From Pseudomonas sp. MPC6 (GTDB lineage: Bacteria > Pseudomonadota > Gammaproteobacteria > Pseudomonadales > Pseudomonadaceae), in NCBI RefSeq assembly GCF_006094435.1, contig NZ_CP034783.1:4615001-4679000 (forward strand): a stretch of DNA of 64,000 bases. The letters run 5' to 3'. The notes under the pieces are model-generated. The model was not told the DNA's origin and did no database searches. It worked only from the letters and a program-made list of their open reading frames with translations. Made by a program: the position numbers and the translations under genes. Positions 1 to 9,402 of the stretch are shown piece after piece; positions within the stretch are counted from its first letter, which is position 1; each line of letters opens with the position of its first letter.

Positions 1-105
1 GGGCCCTTCGAACGGATATATCCATTTGATCCCGGACCACCTTGTCATTTGTCAAAGCTTGAGGCAGGGTCGATAACATTGACACTTCTGCCACAGGAGT
101 CACCT

Positions 106-1239
106 ATGTCAAAGCTATATCCCAGTATCGATCCCGACGGACTGATCGAGTACTCGGTGGTCTACACCGACCGCTCGCTCAACCACATGTCGCAGGCGTT
201 CCAGGGGGTGATGAAAAACATTTCCAGCACCCTGAAACAGGTCTACAACGCCCAGGCCGTTGCGGTGGTCCCCGGCAGCGGCACCTTCGGCATGGAAGCG
301 GTGGCGCGGCAGTTTGCCGGCGGCCAGCAATGCCTGGTGATCCGCAATGGCTGGTTCAGTTATCGCTGGAGCCAGATCCTCGAGATGGGCAACATCCCGG
401 CGGCCACCACGGTATTGAAAGCGCGTCCGGTCGAGGCTGGCCGCCAAGCCGCCTACGCCCCACCGCCCCTCGACGAAGTGCTGGCAACCATTCAGGCGCA
501 GAAGCCGCAGATCGTGTTCGCCCCCCACGTTGAAACCTCATCGGGGATCATCCTTCCCGATGATTACCTGCGCGCCGTCGGCGACGCCGTGCATGCCGTG
601 GGTGGCCTGTTCGTGCTGGACTGCATCGCCTCGGGCGCGCTGTGGGTCGACATGCAAAAGTGCGCGATCGACCTGCTGATCAGTGCGCCGCAGAAGGGCT
701 GGAGCGCGTCCCCTTGCTGCGCCCTGGTGATGTTCAGTCCGTTGGCCCTGGAGCGCATCGAGCAGACCCAGAGCAGCAGCTTCGCCTGCGACCTGAAAAA
801 ATGGCTGCAGATCATGCACGCCTACGAACAGGGCGGGCATGCCTACCACGCGACCATGCCCAGCGACGCGCTGGCGCGTTTCAGCGAAATAATGAAAGAG
901 ACCCAAGCCTATGGCTTCGACAAGGTTCGCGACGAACAGCAGGCGCTGGGCGACCGGGTGCGCGCCCTGTTGACCGCCAAGGGTATCAAGAGCGTGGCCG
1001 CAGCCGGCTTTGAGGCCCCTGGCGTCGTAGTCAGCTATACCGACGATGCCGAGATCAAGAGCGGCAAGAAATTTGCCGCGCACGGCCTGCAGATCGCCGC
1101 CGGCGTGCCGTTGCAATGCGACGAGCCGGCCGACTTCCAGACCTTTCGCATCGGTCTGTTCGGACTCGAAAAGCTGCACAATATCGAACGCACGGTCAGC
1201 ACACTCGAACAGGCGCTGGACGAGGTATTGGGTAACTGA
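106..1239 (+). CDS. Class V PLP-dependent aminotransferase (alanine-glyoxylate / serine-pyruvate type)
   Basis: Cytosolic fold-type I PLP enzyme of the class V aminotransferase family, 377 residues. An early glycine-rich PGSGTFGMEA segment (about 56-65) fits the cofactor phosphate site, D172 in VLDCIAS fits the PLP-nitrogen aspartate, and K197 in SAPQKGWS is the likely Schiff-base lysine. I start it at the ATG at 106 because a CAGGAG ribosome site lies just upstream; an upstream in-frame start at 49 would add 19 residues with no ribosome site. Family members transfer amino groups between alanine, serine or 2-aminoethylphosphonate and glyoxylate or pyruvate; the substrate cannot be told from sequence. 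It is monocistronic, followed by a strong palindrome. Confidence 0.85.
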   Translation: MSKLYPSIDPDGLIEYSVVYTDRSLNHMSQAFQGVMKNISSTLKQVYNAQAVAVVPGSGTFGMEAVARQFAGGQQCLVIRNGWFSYRWSQILEMGNIPAATTVLKARPVEAGRQAAYAPPPLDEVLATIQAQKPQIVFAPHVETSSGIILPDDYLRAVGDAVHAVGGLFVLDCIASGALWVDMQKCAIDLLISAPQKGWSASPCCALVMFSPLALERIEQTQSSSFACDLKKWLQIMHAYEQGGHAYHATMPSDALARFSEIMKETQAYGFDKVRDEQQALGDRVRALLTAKGIKSVAAAGFEAPGVVVSYTDDAEIKSGKKFAAHGLQIAAGVPLQCDEPADFQTFRIGLFGLEKLHNIERTVSTLEQALDEVLGN

Positions 1240-1244
1240 GCCAT

Positions 1245-1290
1245 CCACAACCTGTGGCGAGGGAGCTTGCTCCCTCGCCACAGGTTGTGG
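1245..1290. repeat. Perfect 22-bp-arm palindrome (REP-like)
   Basis: Two perfectly complementary 22-base arms (1245-1266 and 1269-1290) separated by TT. The core GTGGCGAGGGAGC/GCTCCCTCGCCAC is a palindrome type widespread between Pseudomonas genes. It starts six bases after the aminotransferase stop and may also act as a transcript end or mRNA-stabilising hairpin. A degenerate relative occurs near 33614-33640. Confidence 0.85.
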
Positions 1291-1481
1291 CAGCCCTTAA
1301 CAGATGTGTTGATGCCTATGCCCAGGAGGACAACCTGCGGCCAGCCCACGAATCGCTATCCCTTTAAACAGGTCGCCAGCCGCCACGACTGGCCGTATCG
1401 GGTGCCGGTAACTGGCCCCTCCCCAACACGGGCCACCTCCCTAGAATCAAGACTTCCTTTCCGGCCCCAAAGGCGATATTC

Positions 1482-2462
1482 ATGACCGACCTGAACTTCG
1501 AACCTGCCAGCCGCCTGGTCCCTGTCCGGGAGTTGTTCGGTATCGACTCCAGCATGCGCGTCCCGGTATTCCTCACCCCGGACGAACATGTGCCGGAAGT
1601 CGACGCGGCTTATCGCTTCAACCCGGAAGTCACCCTGGCGATTCTCGCGGGCTTCACCCGCAATCGCCGGGTGATGCTGCAAGGCCTGCACGGCAGCGGC
1701 AAGTCGACCCATATCGAACAGGTCGCTGCGCGGCTCAACTGGCCTTGCACGCGCGTCAACCTGGACGGTCATATCAGCCGCCTGGACCTGATCGGCAAGG
1801 ACGGCATCGTCTTGCGTGAGGGTAAGCAGGTCACCGAATTCCAGGAAGGCGTCTTGCCCTGGGCACTGCGCCGGCCCATGGCGCTGATCTTCGACGAATA
1901 CGACGCTGGCCGCCCGGACGTCATGTTCGTGATTCAGCGCATCCTCGAACGCGACGGCAAGCTCAACCTGCTCGACCAGAATCTGCTGATCCATCCGCAC
2001 CCCGCGTTCCGCCTGTTCGCCACCGCCAACACCGTGGGCCTGGGCAACCTGAACGGGCTGTACAACGGCACCCAGGTGCTCAATCAGGCGCAGCTGGATC
2101 GCTGGAACATCGTCGCCACCCTGAACTACCTGCCCCAGGCCGAAGAAGTCGCGATAGTCGCCGCGCGGGTGCCGCACCTGCTCGCCCGCCACGGCGAACG
2201 GTTGCTGACACAGATGGTGGCGGTGGCCGACCTGACTCGCCAGGGCTTCGCCAGCGGCGACCTGTCGACCCTGATGTCGCCGCGCTGCGTGATCTCCTGG
2301 GCGGAAAACATGGAAATTTTCAGCGACCCGGCGCTGGCCTTCCGCCTGTCGTTCCTCAACAAATGCGACGAAGCCGAACGGCCAATCGTCGCCGAATACT
2401 ACCAACGCTGTTTCGACGAGGAGCTGGCCGAATCGGCGTTCCCCCTGCTGGCACTTGCTTGA
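1482..2462 (+). CDS. cobS: CobS-like AAA+ ATPase (cobaltochelatase small subunit family)
   Basis: AAA+ ATPase of the CobS/MoxR branch, 326 residues. Walker A is GLHGSGKST (68-76) and Walker B LIFDEYD (135-141); the sensor region FATANTVGLGN and the arginine-rich C-terminal part fit CobS. With CobT it forms the chaperone-like motor that drives cobalt insertion by CobN in aerobic vitamin B12 synthesis. It sits 20 bases ahead of the CobT-like gene, so the two are surely co-transcribed. No cobN or other cobalamin gene is in the window, so the pair could instead serve another MoxR/VWA-type metal insertion or remodelling job. Family assignment is firm; the partner is inferred. Confidence 0.85.
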   Translation: MTDLNFEPASRLVPVRELFGIDSSMRVPVFLTPDEHVPEVDAAYRFNPEVTLAILAGFTRNRRVMLQGLHGSGKSTHIEQVAARLNWPCTRVNLDGHISRLDLIGKDGIVLREGKQVTEFQEGVLPWALRRPMALIFDEYDAGRPDVMFVIQRILERDGKLNLLDQNLLIHPHPAFRLFATANTVGLGNLNGLYNGTQVLNQAQLDRWNIVATLNYLPQAEEVAIVAARVPHLLARHGERLLTQMVAVADLTRQGFASGDLSTLMSPRCVISWAENMEIFSDPALAFRLSFLNKCDEAERPIVAEYYQRCFDEELAESAFPLLALA

Positions 2463-2482
2463 ACCCGTAAAGGAAGACCCCC

Positions 2483-4210
2483 ATGACCCCACCGCCTCGC
2501 CGCGAGAAACGCCAGCAACAACTCGAGGAACTCTGCGCAGCGACACTGCGGGCACTGTCCGGTGAGCCACGCGTACGCTACCGCGGCGGCCGCCTGGAAG
2601 TGCAGGAACGGCACTTCCCGGTGCGCGCCCCGCACCTGCACCCAGACCCCGAGCACGATGAGCGTCAGGCCTGGCGCGGGGTGGCGGATAGCCTGGCGCT
2701 GCGCTTGAAGCACAGCGATCAGGCACTGGTCCGCCAGGTGCTCCCGGCGCAGCCCATCGCGCGCCTGGTGTTCGAACTGCTCGAGCAACTGCGGGTCGAG
2801 TCGTTGGTGGCCGACTGTCATCCCGGCGTGCGGCGCAATCTGTTGCAGCGCTTCGAGCAGTGGAGCCAGCAGTTTCTCGACGCCGGACAAGCCGAGGGAC
2901 ACGTCGGCCTGCTGCTCTTCACCCTGGCGCAGATGAGCTGGATGCTGCTGTGTGGCGGCCGCGCCGGGGAACAGACGGAAATGCTCATCGAAGCGCCACG
3001 CCTGAGCCTGCTCGGTCATTTCGGCGCGGCCTTCGGGCTGATGCGCCGCTGTCGCCATGACCAGCTGGCGTTTACCGGGCATGCCTTGCTGATTGCCGCC
3101 AAGGCACAGGAATTGATCGAGCACCTGGATGCCGAACTGCTTGGAAACGACGAGCGCAAGGTTTCGGACATCGCCGAGAAGACTCACCTGGCCTTCGCCC
3201 TGTTACTGGACGTGGATCAGGATGGCGAGGGTGAGGTCAACAGCAGCGGTACTGCCCAAGGCAATCCACGGGGCAGCAATAACGCCTTTACTTATCAGGT
3301 ATTCAGCCGCGACTACGATTGCGAGCGTAACGCCACCCGCCTGGTACGGCCCGAGTTGTTGCGCGAACTGCGCCAGCGCCTGGACCGTCGCCTGGCCGGC
3401 CAGGGCCTTAATCTGCCGCGCCTGGCCAAGCGCCTGGGTGCCCTGTTGGCAGCGCCTCGTCGAGATGGCTGGGCCTTCGCCCAGACCGACGGACAGATCG
3501 ATGCCGGCCGCCTCAGTCGCCTGATCATCAGCCCCGAGCAACGCGAGATTTTTCGCCACGAGCTCGAGCGTCCGCACAGTGATTGCCTGGTCAGTCTGCT
3601 GATCGACAACTCCGGCTCCATGCGCAACCACATCGAGAGTGTCGCCTTGCTGGCTGACGCCTTCAGTCGTGCCCTGGAACTGGCCGGCGCGCGCAGTGAA
3701 ATCCTCGGGTTCACCACCGGCCAATGGAATGGCGGGCGCCCGTTGAAGCGCTGGCGCGCCCTGGGCCAGCCAGCCGATCCGGGACGACTCAACGAGCTTA
3801 GCCATCTGGTCTACAAGGATGCCGAAACGTCCTGGCGCCGCGCCCGGCCGACCATTGCCGCGTTGCTCAAGTCCGATCTGTTTCGCGAGGGCATCGACGG
3901 CGAGGCGCTGCTCTGGGCGCGTCAGCGGCTGCTGCAGCGCGACGCACGACGGCGCATCCTGATCATCATCTCCGACGGCTGCCCGATGGACAGCGCCACC
4001 CACCAGACCAACCGGCAGGACATCCTCGACCTGCACCTCAAGCAAGTGACGCGGCAGATCGAGCAGGAGGGCAGCATCGAGTTGTACGCCCTCGGCGTCG
4101 GTCTGGACCTGAGCCCCTACTATCGCCGGAGCCTGGAGCTCGATTTGTCGCGCAGCCTGGACAATGCGGTATTCGACGAAATCCTGCGCCTGCTCAACGG
4201 CCGCCACTGA
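2483..4210 (+). CDS. cobT: CobT-like VWA-domain protein (cobaltochelatase subunit family)
   Basis: 575-residue partner of the upstream AAA+ ATPase, preceded by an AAAGGAAGA ribosome site. The N-terminal two thirds are helical and charged; an acidic stretch DVDQDGEGE lies near 243-251. The C-terminal part is a von Willebrand A domain with a MIDAS motif DNSGSM at 375-380 and a second metal-site motif IISDGCPMD further on. In the CobNST chelatase, CobT and CobS form the ATPase ring that activates CobN. The length is slightly below classical CobT (about 630 residues), mostly in the acidic linker. Confidence 0.82.
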   Translation: MTPPPRREKRQQQLEELCAATLRALSGEPRVRYRGGRLEVQERHFPVRAPHLHPDPEHDERQAWRGVADSLALRLKHSDQALVRQVLPAQPIARLVFELLEQLRVESLVADCHPGVRRNLLQRFEQWSQQFLDAGQAEGHVGLLLFTLAQMSWMLLCGGRAGEQTEMLIEAPRLSLLGHFGAAFGLMRRCRHDQLAFTGHALLIAAKAQELIEHLDAELLGNDERKVSDIAEKTHLAFALLLDVDQDGEGEVNSSGTAQGNPRGSNNAFTYQVFSRDYDCERNATRLVRPELLRELRQRLDRRLAGQGLNLPRLAKRLGALLAAPRRDGWAFAQTDGQIDAGRLSRLIISPEQREIFRHELERPHSDCLVSLLIDNSGSMRNHIESVALLADAFSRALELAGARSEILGFTTGQWNGGRPLKRWRALGQPADPGRLNELSHLVYKDAETSWRRARPTIAALLKSDLFREGIDGEALLWARQRLLQRDARRRILIIISDGCPMDSATHQTNRQDILDLHLKQVTRQIEQEGSIELYALGVGLDLSPYYRRSLELDLSRSLDNAVFDEILRLLNGRH

Positions 4211-4312
4211 CCCCCGATGATGCCTCCCCAGCAGGGAGGCTCGGTGCGGTCCTGCTAATCCTCAACGTTGGTGTACTGCATTGCTCGCGGTTGGCGGGTG
4301 CCCGGCGACAAT

Positions 4313-4340
4313 AAAAAAGTCGCCAATCGGCGACTTTTCT
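4313..4340. terminator. Bidirectional rho-independent terminator
   Basis: Ten-base arms AAAAGTCGCC (4315-4324) and GGCGACTTTT (4329-4338) with a four-base loop, giving a T run on either strand. It lies between the convergent CobT-like gene and the permease and can end both transcripts. A second GC-rich hairpin (GCCTCCC/GGGAGGC, 4222-4240) lies just after the CobT stop. Confidence 0.85.
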
Positions 4341-4364
4341 TGAAACCCTGACGAGTCAAAACGG

Positions 4365-5795
4365 CTAGCTGTTCGCCGGTACAACTTCCGGCAGGCCCTT
4401 GATCCGCCGCCAGATGCTGCGACTGATGAACGCCAACAGCAGAATCGCCAGGCTGGCGACGCCCAACGCCAGCGGCATGCGTTGCTCGGGGATGAAGGCC
4501 ATGCCGGTCACGATGCCGAGCATGCCAAAGATGGCGACGTAGGTCAGGTAGGGATAACACCACATCCGGACCTTGAGTTTCTCCGGCGCCTCGCGTTCCA
4601 GCTTCGCCCGCAAGCGCAGCTGAGACAGGGCGATCAGCACATAGACGAAGATCGCCACGGTGCCATAAGAGTTGACCAGGAAGGCGAAGATGGTCTCCGG
4701 CGATATGTACGACATGATCACCGACAGATAGCCGAACAGCGTGCCGAAAAAGATCGCCCGGCGCGGTACGCCGCTCGGGGACAGCTTGGCCAGGCTGCGC
4801 GGTGCGTCACCGCGTTTGGTCAGTGCGAACAGCATGCGCGAGGACGCGTAGATGCCCGAATTCAGACAGGACAGCACGGCCGTCAGCACGATGGCGTTCA
4901 TCACGTGCGCAGCCCAATCGAAGCCCATGGCTGCCAAAGCGCTGGAATAGGGCGTGAGCATGGCGGGCGAGTCCCAGGGGACCAGGGTGACCACCAGCAG
5001 GATCGAGCCGACATAGAAGAACAGCACGCGGGTGATCACCGAGTTGGTGGCCCGCGCGACCGAGCGTACCGGATCGGCAGATTCGGCGGCGGCCACGGTG
5101 ACGATCTCCGCGCCGAAATAGAATCCGGTCGCCGCCACCGCGCCCGTCAGCACCGGGCCGATGCCGTTGGGCATGAAGCCGCCGTGACTGAGCATCGAAC
5201 TCAGCCCGTGGTGGGTTTCGGTCGGCCACATGCCTAGCAGATACAGCCCGCCCAGCAGCAGGAAAACCAGGATCGCCGCGACCTTGATCGAGGAGAACCA
5301 GAACTCGAACTCGCCGAAGGAGGCGACCGAGCACAAGTTAGTGAGGGTCAGAATGATCATCAGCGTCAGGCTGATGCCCCAGGCCGGTACGTCCGGCAAC
5401 CAGAACTGAATGAGCGAAGCGCCGGCCACGGCCTCAACCGCGACGACGATCACCCAGAAATACCAGTACATCCAGCCCGTGAGGAAGCCGGCCAGTTGGC
5501 TCGACTGTGGATGATCGGCCCAGGCCATGCGTGCATATTCATAGAAGGAGCCGACGGTCGGTATGGCGCAGGCCATTTCGCCGAGCATGCGCATGATCAG
5601 TATGACCAGTACGCCGGTGACCAGAAAGGAAATCAGGGCCGCGGGCCCCGCAGACTGGATGACCACACCGCTGCCGACGAACAGGCCGGCGCCGATGACA
5701 CCACCGAGGGCGATCATGGCCATGTGGCGTTGCTTGAGTCCCGATTGCAGGCCTCCGTTGGAGCTTTCCGATCGGGTTTGTTGAGGTACGGACAT
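4365..5795 (-). CDS. Amino-acid permease, APC superfamily (GabP/ProY-like)
   Basis: Inner-membrane amino acid:proton symporter of the AAT family with about 12 hydrophobic segments. The signature LKQRHMAMIALGGVIGAGLF opens the first helix. The residues around FYFGAEIVTVAAAES resemble GABA and aromatic permeases, but the substrate is not certain. A GTG at 5804 is also possible, but GGGGTGAG is correctly spaced for the ATG at 5795, so I use that (476 residues). The 5' leader contains AAAACAATAACGAA, an AAnAAnAA-type sequence as bound by Hfq/Crc, so catabolite control of translation is plausible. Divergent from hscC. Confidence 0.88.
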   Translation of the reverse strand: MSVPQQTRSESSNGGLQSGLKQRHMAMIALGGVIGAGLFVGSGVVIQSAGPAALISFLVTGVLVILIMRMLGEMACAIPTVGSFYEYARMAWADHPQSSQLAGFLTGWMYWYFWVIVVAVEAVAGASLIQFWLPDVPAWGISLTLMIILTLTNLCSVASFGEFEFWFSSIKVAAILVFLLLGGLYLLGMWPTETHHGLSSMLSHGGFMPNGIGPVLTGAVAATGFYFGAEIVTVAAAESADPVRSVARATNSVITRVLFFYVGSILLVVTLVPWDSPAMLTPYSSALAAMGFDWAAHVMNAIVLTAVLSCLNSGIYASSRMLFALTKRGDAPRSLAKLSPSGVPRRAIFFGTLFGYLSVIMSYISPETIFAFLVNSYGTVAIFVYVLIALSQLRLRAKLEREAPEKLKVRMWCYPYLTYVAIFGMLGIVTGMAFIPEQRMPLALGVASLAILLLAFISRSIWRRIKGLPEVVPANS

Positions 5796-5810
5796 GCTGC
5801 TCACCCCATT

Positions 5811-5822
5811 CGTTATTGTTTT
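5811..5822 (-). promoter_or_regulatory. A-rich CA-type motif, putative Hfq/Crc site of the permease mRNA
   Basis: On the minus strand the leader reads AAAACAATAACGAA shortly before the GGGGTGAG ribosome site of the permease. Hfq/Crc targets in Pseudomonas carry AAnAAnAA sequences at this position. Match by eye only; the rest of 5796-6071 shows no further gene. Confidence 0.4.
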
Positions 5823-6071
5823 AGGTTGAAAGGCAGTTCAGAAGCAGTCGGTCATCGATCCTTCATGGGGAGCGAATCTGGCTGCCTTCGCAGTGTCTTC
5901 CGGGCGTGCAGAACTTTTTAGGACCAATTGCGGCGCGCTGCTGGAGCCACGTCGGGAGGTTTGGCATTGAACCTTCATTGCAAACCGTGATCGCACAATG
6001 ACTACGATCTGTCTCTGCGGTTCAAGGAAGAACAGGTCCATCAAGTCAAGCCAGGGAAAAGGAACGCATAG

Positions 6072-7769
6072 ATGATTGTCGGAATCGACCTGGGTACCAC
6101 CAACAGCCTGGTGGCTGTCTGGCATAACGACGCCAGTGTGCTGGTGCCTAACGCCCTGGGTCAGGTGCTGACCCCTTCAGTGGTGGGGCTGGACGACGAA
6201 GGCCGGATTCTGGTCGGCCAGGCTGCCCGCGAGCGCTTGCACACCCATTCCACCCTGACCGCCGCATTGTTCAAGCGTCATATGGGCAGTGCGCACACCG
6301 TGCAACTGGGTACCCAGTCGCTGCGCCCGGAAGAACTGTCGGCACTGGTGCTCAGGAGCCTGAAGGATGACGTCGAGCGTGCCTACGGCGAACCGGTGAC
6401 CGAGGCAGTGATCAGCGTCCCCGCGTACTTCAGTGATGCGCAGCGCAAGGCCACCCGTATCGCTGGCGAACTGGCCGGGCTGAAAGTCGACAAACTCATC
6501 AATGAACCGACCGCTGCCGCGCTGGCCTACGGCTTGCCTCAGCACGGCAAGGAAACCTCGTTCCTGGTCTTCGACCTGGGCGGCGGCACCTTCGACGTGT
6601 CAGTCCTGGAACTGTTCGACGGCGTCATGGAGGTACGGGCCAGCGCCGGCGACAACTATCTGGGCGGCGAGGATTTCGACCAGGTGCTGGCCGAACGCTT
6701 TATCCAGACCCAGCGCGACCAGCCAGGATTTCCGCCGGCACCCACCATTGCCCACGCGCTGCGCCGCGAAGCCGAGCGAGTCCGCCAGGCGCTGGGGCAG
6801 GATACGACGAGCGAGTTTGTATTGCGGGTGGACGGGCAGCAATGGAAGCATGTCTTTTCCCAGGACGAGATGGCCACATTGTTCGCGCCCTTGCTCGAAC
6901 GCCTGCGCAATCCGATTGAACGGGCCCTGCGCGATGCCAGAATCCGCATCAACGAGCTCGACGAAGTGCTGCTGGTGGGCGGCACCACCCGCATGCCGCT
7001 GGTGCGCAAACTGGCCGCGGGGCTGTTTGGCCGCTTCCCCTCCTTCCACATCAACCCTGACGAAGCCGTGGCTCACGGCGCAGCGATACAAGCCGCGCTG
7101 AAGTCCCGCAGTGCCGCGCTGGAAGAGGTGGTATTGACCGACGTCTGCTCCTACACCCTGGGTATTTCAACCTCGGTCCGGGTGGGCCAACACTATGAGG
7201 ACGGGCACTACCTGCCGATCATCGAGCGCAACAGTACGGTCCCCGTCAGCCGGGTAAAGACCGTGTGTACCGTCCATGAACTGCAGGAAAGCGTATTGGT
7301 GAAGATCTACCAGGGTGAGAGTCGCCTGGTGCGTGACAACATCGCCTTGGGTGAACTGGAGATTGCGGTCCCGGCGAACACCGGTGGCGTCGTCGACCTG
7401 GACGTGCGCTTCACCTACGACATCAACGGCATTCTCGAGTGTCAGGTGCGCATTCCCATGACCGGTGAACAGCATGCACTGGTCATCGAGAACAACCCGG
7501 GGGTGCTCGGCAGCGAAGAAATTGCCCAGCGCCTGCTCGCGCTGGCCGAGCTCAAGGTGCACCCCCGCGAACAGCAGATCAATACGGTGCTGGTGGCCCG
7601 CCTGGAGCGTTTGTACCAGGAAAGCCTGGGCGAGCTGCGTGAGCAGATCGCCCATTGGGCCAACCTGTTTCAACAAGCACTGGCAAGCCAGGACGAGCGC
7701 CTGATCCGCCAGGCTCGCCATGATCTGAGCGGGCGCATCAGCCTGCTCGAAACCGGTGGCGGATACTGA
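6072..7769 (+). CDS. hscC: HscC-type Hsp70 chaperone
   Basis: Specialised cytosolic Hsp70 of 565 residues, shorter than DnaK (about 640). The nucleotide-binding domain opens with VGIDLGTTNSLVAVW, has INEPTAAALAYGL (about 141-153), the phosphate loop FDLGGGTFDVSVLE and LVGGTTRMPLVRKL. The substrate-binding domain follows from about 370 and the C-terminal lid is short, without the DnaK-type acidic tail. ATP-driven folding partner of membrane J-proteins DjlB/DjlC in E. coli, where the genes are also neighbours. The stop is two bases before the J-protein start, so the genes are co-translated. The conserved pairing supports the name over DnaK or HscA. Confidence 0.92.
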   Translation: MIVGIDLGTTNSLVAVWHNDASVLVPNALGQVLTPSVVGLDDEGRILVGQAARERLHTHSTLTAALFKRHMGSAHTVQLGTQSLRPEELSALVLRSLKDDVERAYGEPVTEAVISVPAYFSDAQRKATRIAGELAGLKVDKLINEPTAAALAYGLPQHGKETSFLVFDLGGGTFDVSVLELFDGVMEVRASAGDNYLGGEDFDQVLAERFIQTQRDQPGFPPAPTIAHALRREAERVRQALGQDTTSEFVLRVDGQQWKHVFSQDEMATLFAPLLERLRNPIERALRDARIRINELDEVLLVGGTTRMPLVRKLAAGLFGRFPSFHINPDEAVAHGAAIQAALKSRSAALEEVVLTDVCSYTLGISTSVRVGQHYEDGHYLPIIERNSTVPVSRVKTVCTVHELQESVLVKIYQGESRLVRDNIALGELEIAVPANTGGVVDLDVRFTYDINGILECQVRIPMTGEQHALVIENNPGVLGSEEIAQRLLALAELKVHPREQQINTVLVARLERLYQESLGELREQIAHWANLFQQALASQDERLIRQARHDLSGRISLLETGGGY

Positions 7770-7771
7770 GC

Positions 7772-9364
7772 ATGGCGGCTGATTTCGATTGCTGGGAGGT
7801 CCTTGACCTGCCCGCCCGGTCCGACGAGCGCAGCATCAAGCGCCAATACGCCAAACTGCTCAAGGTCAGACGTCCGGACGAGGACCCCGGCGCCTTCCAG
7901 CAGCTGCGGGAAGCCTACGAGCAAGCCTTGCACAGCCTGCGCGAGGGTTGGGACGAGGTCGATCGGGATCCCGCTGACGTACCAGCTCGGCCCGCTGCAG
8001 AGAACCGGACACACCCGAGCCTGACGCCGACGCTGTCCCTGTACGAGCAGGCCGTCGGGCTCCTGGACGGATTTGAGGACCTGGCGGTTGATCGATACTG
8101 GACCGAGGCATCGGCCAGAGGCTGCGGCGCCGAGTTCGAACGGCTGCTGTTCCAACGTTGCGTGAACGATCCTGAAGCGCATTGGCACCTTCTGACATGG
8201 GGCATTGAACAGCGCCAATGGCTGACGCCCTGGCAACGGATCCCCGCCAGTGAATTTGAGCAGCACTGTCTGGCCCGCGCCCTCACGGCAGCGCTGTACC
8301 GCACGCTTGACCAGCAGTTGGCAACCGGCGAGGAACAGCACTTCTTCGACTGCCTGGAACACCACAGCCAACAAGCCTGGCTCGGTGATTTCGCTCGTCG
8401 CCAGGCGTTGCAGGTGCACGTCCTCACGCTGTTGGTGAATACCGAGGACTGGTCACCGTCCCTGTTTCAACGGGTGTGTCGATTGTTCGCCTGGAACGTT
8501 GAAGCGGCGGTGGTGCCCATTGCCCAAGAGCAGTGGCAAGCGCTGCACCGACGCTGCGAGCAGCAAACCTGGCTTGGCGAACTGCGCTCCTTGATGCAGC
8601 AACGCCAGCAACCTCCCAGTGCGCACGCCAACGCCGCCACGCTGTTCCTGCTGGCGACCCAACCGGCGCAGCAGGCGGAGCTGGCCGCAGGTTTCGTCGA
8701 GGCTGACTGGCAGGCCTGTGAAGAACTGGCAGCGACTTTTGCCACGCGTTTCCCCGACTTGCTGGGGATGTTCCCCAACCGTGATCCCTGGTTCTGGAAG
8801 GCACTCATCGCTCACAAGGACCCGCCCCATGGCGTGAAACGTGCGGCCTGCGTCTTGACCCTGACCCTTGCACTGAACAACCTGCCCGGTTCCGGCCCCC
8901 TGCTGACGCTGCTCATGCTGCCACTCTATGCACTGGGCGGCCTGTTGGCGGCGCAGGTCGGCAAATGGCTGCTCAGCCATTGGACCTCCTTGACGGACAA
9001 CCTGCAGGACCTCGACCAGCGCGCCAGCGCCTGGTGTGCACAACACAAACTGACCGCGGATCGTGGTTACCGGGTGATCCGCAATGGCGGCCCGTTACTG
9101 GCACTCGCCGTTGTCATCTGGCACTGGCTTGGGGTACTGGGTCTGGCGACTTATCTGCTCAACGGGGCGATCGGCCTGCTGCAGCCCGCCCGCGCAGTCC
9201 CGGCGGACCGCCAATACCGCTGGCGAAAGCCACTGCAGGCGATCTATCGGATCGCCGGGCTCAGCCGGCTGCAATGGGTGTTCTGCGTGACGATGGTGAT
9301 TGTCATTGGCTACGTGCAACTGCATATGCCCGGCACCCTGCTCACTCAAGGTCGATTGCGCTGA
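7772..9364 (+). CDS. Membrane-anchored J-domain co-chaperone (DjlB/DjlC-like)
   Basis: 530-residue partner of the upstream HscC. The first 55 residues are a J-like domain (CWEVLDLP ... SIKRQYAKLLKVRRPDEDPGAFQQLREAYEQAL). The catalytic HPD tripeptide of classical J-domains is here RPD (R34-P35-D36), so the histidine is missing. A long helical middle, rich in Gln and Trp, is followed by hydrophobic segments near 365-395, 430-465 and 495-515, suggesting inner-membrane anchoring with the J-domain in the cytoplasm. E. coli DjlB and DjlC act with HscC in the same arrangement. Family assignment rests on the N-terminus and on context. Confidence 0.8.
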   Translation: MAADFDCWEVLDLPARSDERSIKRQYAKLLKVRRPDEDPGAFQQLREAYEQALHSLREGWDEVDRDPADVPARPAAENRTHPSLTPTLSLYEQAVGLLDGFEDLAVDRYWTEASARGCGAEFERLLFQRCVNDPEAHWHLLTWGIEQRQWLTPWQRIPASEFEQHCLARALTAALYRTLDQQLATGEEQHFFDCLEHHSQQAWLGDFARRQALQVHVLTLLVNTEDWSPSLFQRVCRLFAWNVEAAVVPIAQEQWQALHRRCEQQTWLGELRSLMQQRQQPPSAHANAATLFLLATQPAQQAELAAGFVEADWQACEELAATFATRFPDLLGMFPNRDPWFWKALIAHKDPPHGVKRAACVLTLTLALNNLPGSGPLLTLLMLPLYALGGLLAAQVGKWLLSHWTSLTDNLQDLDQRASAWCAQHKLTADRGYRVIRNGGPLLALAVVIWHWLGVLGLATYLLNGAIGLLQPARAVPADRQYRWRKPLQAIYRIAGLSRLQWVFCVTMVIVIGYVQLHMPGTLLTQGRLR

Positions 9365-9402
9365 ATATCGTGCGGGCGATTCATCAACTCAGGAGACATG
9401 GA

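Noticed and set aside
1..105. N-terminal extension of the aminotransferase from the start at 49
   Set aside because: The ATG at 106 has CAGGAG in place and gives the family N-terminus.
4482..5237. 251-codon plus-strand frame opposite the permease
   Set aside because: Low-complexity H/D/R/Q-rich translation typical of the antisense of a high-GC membrane protein gene; no ribosome site.
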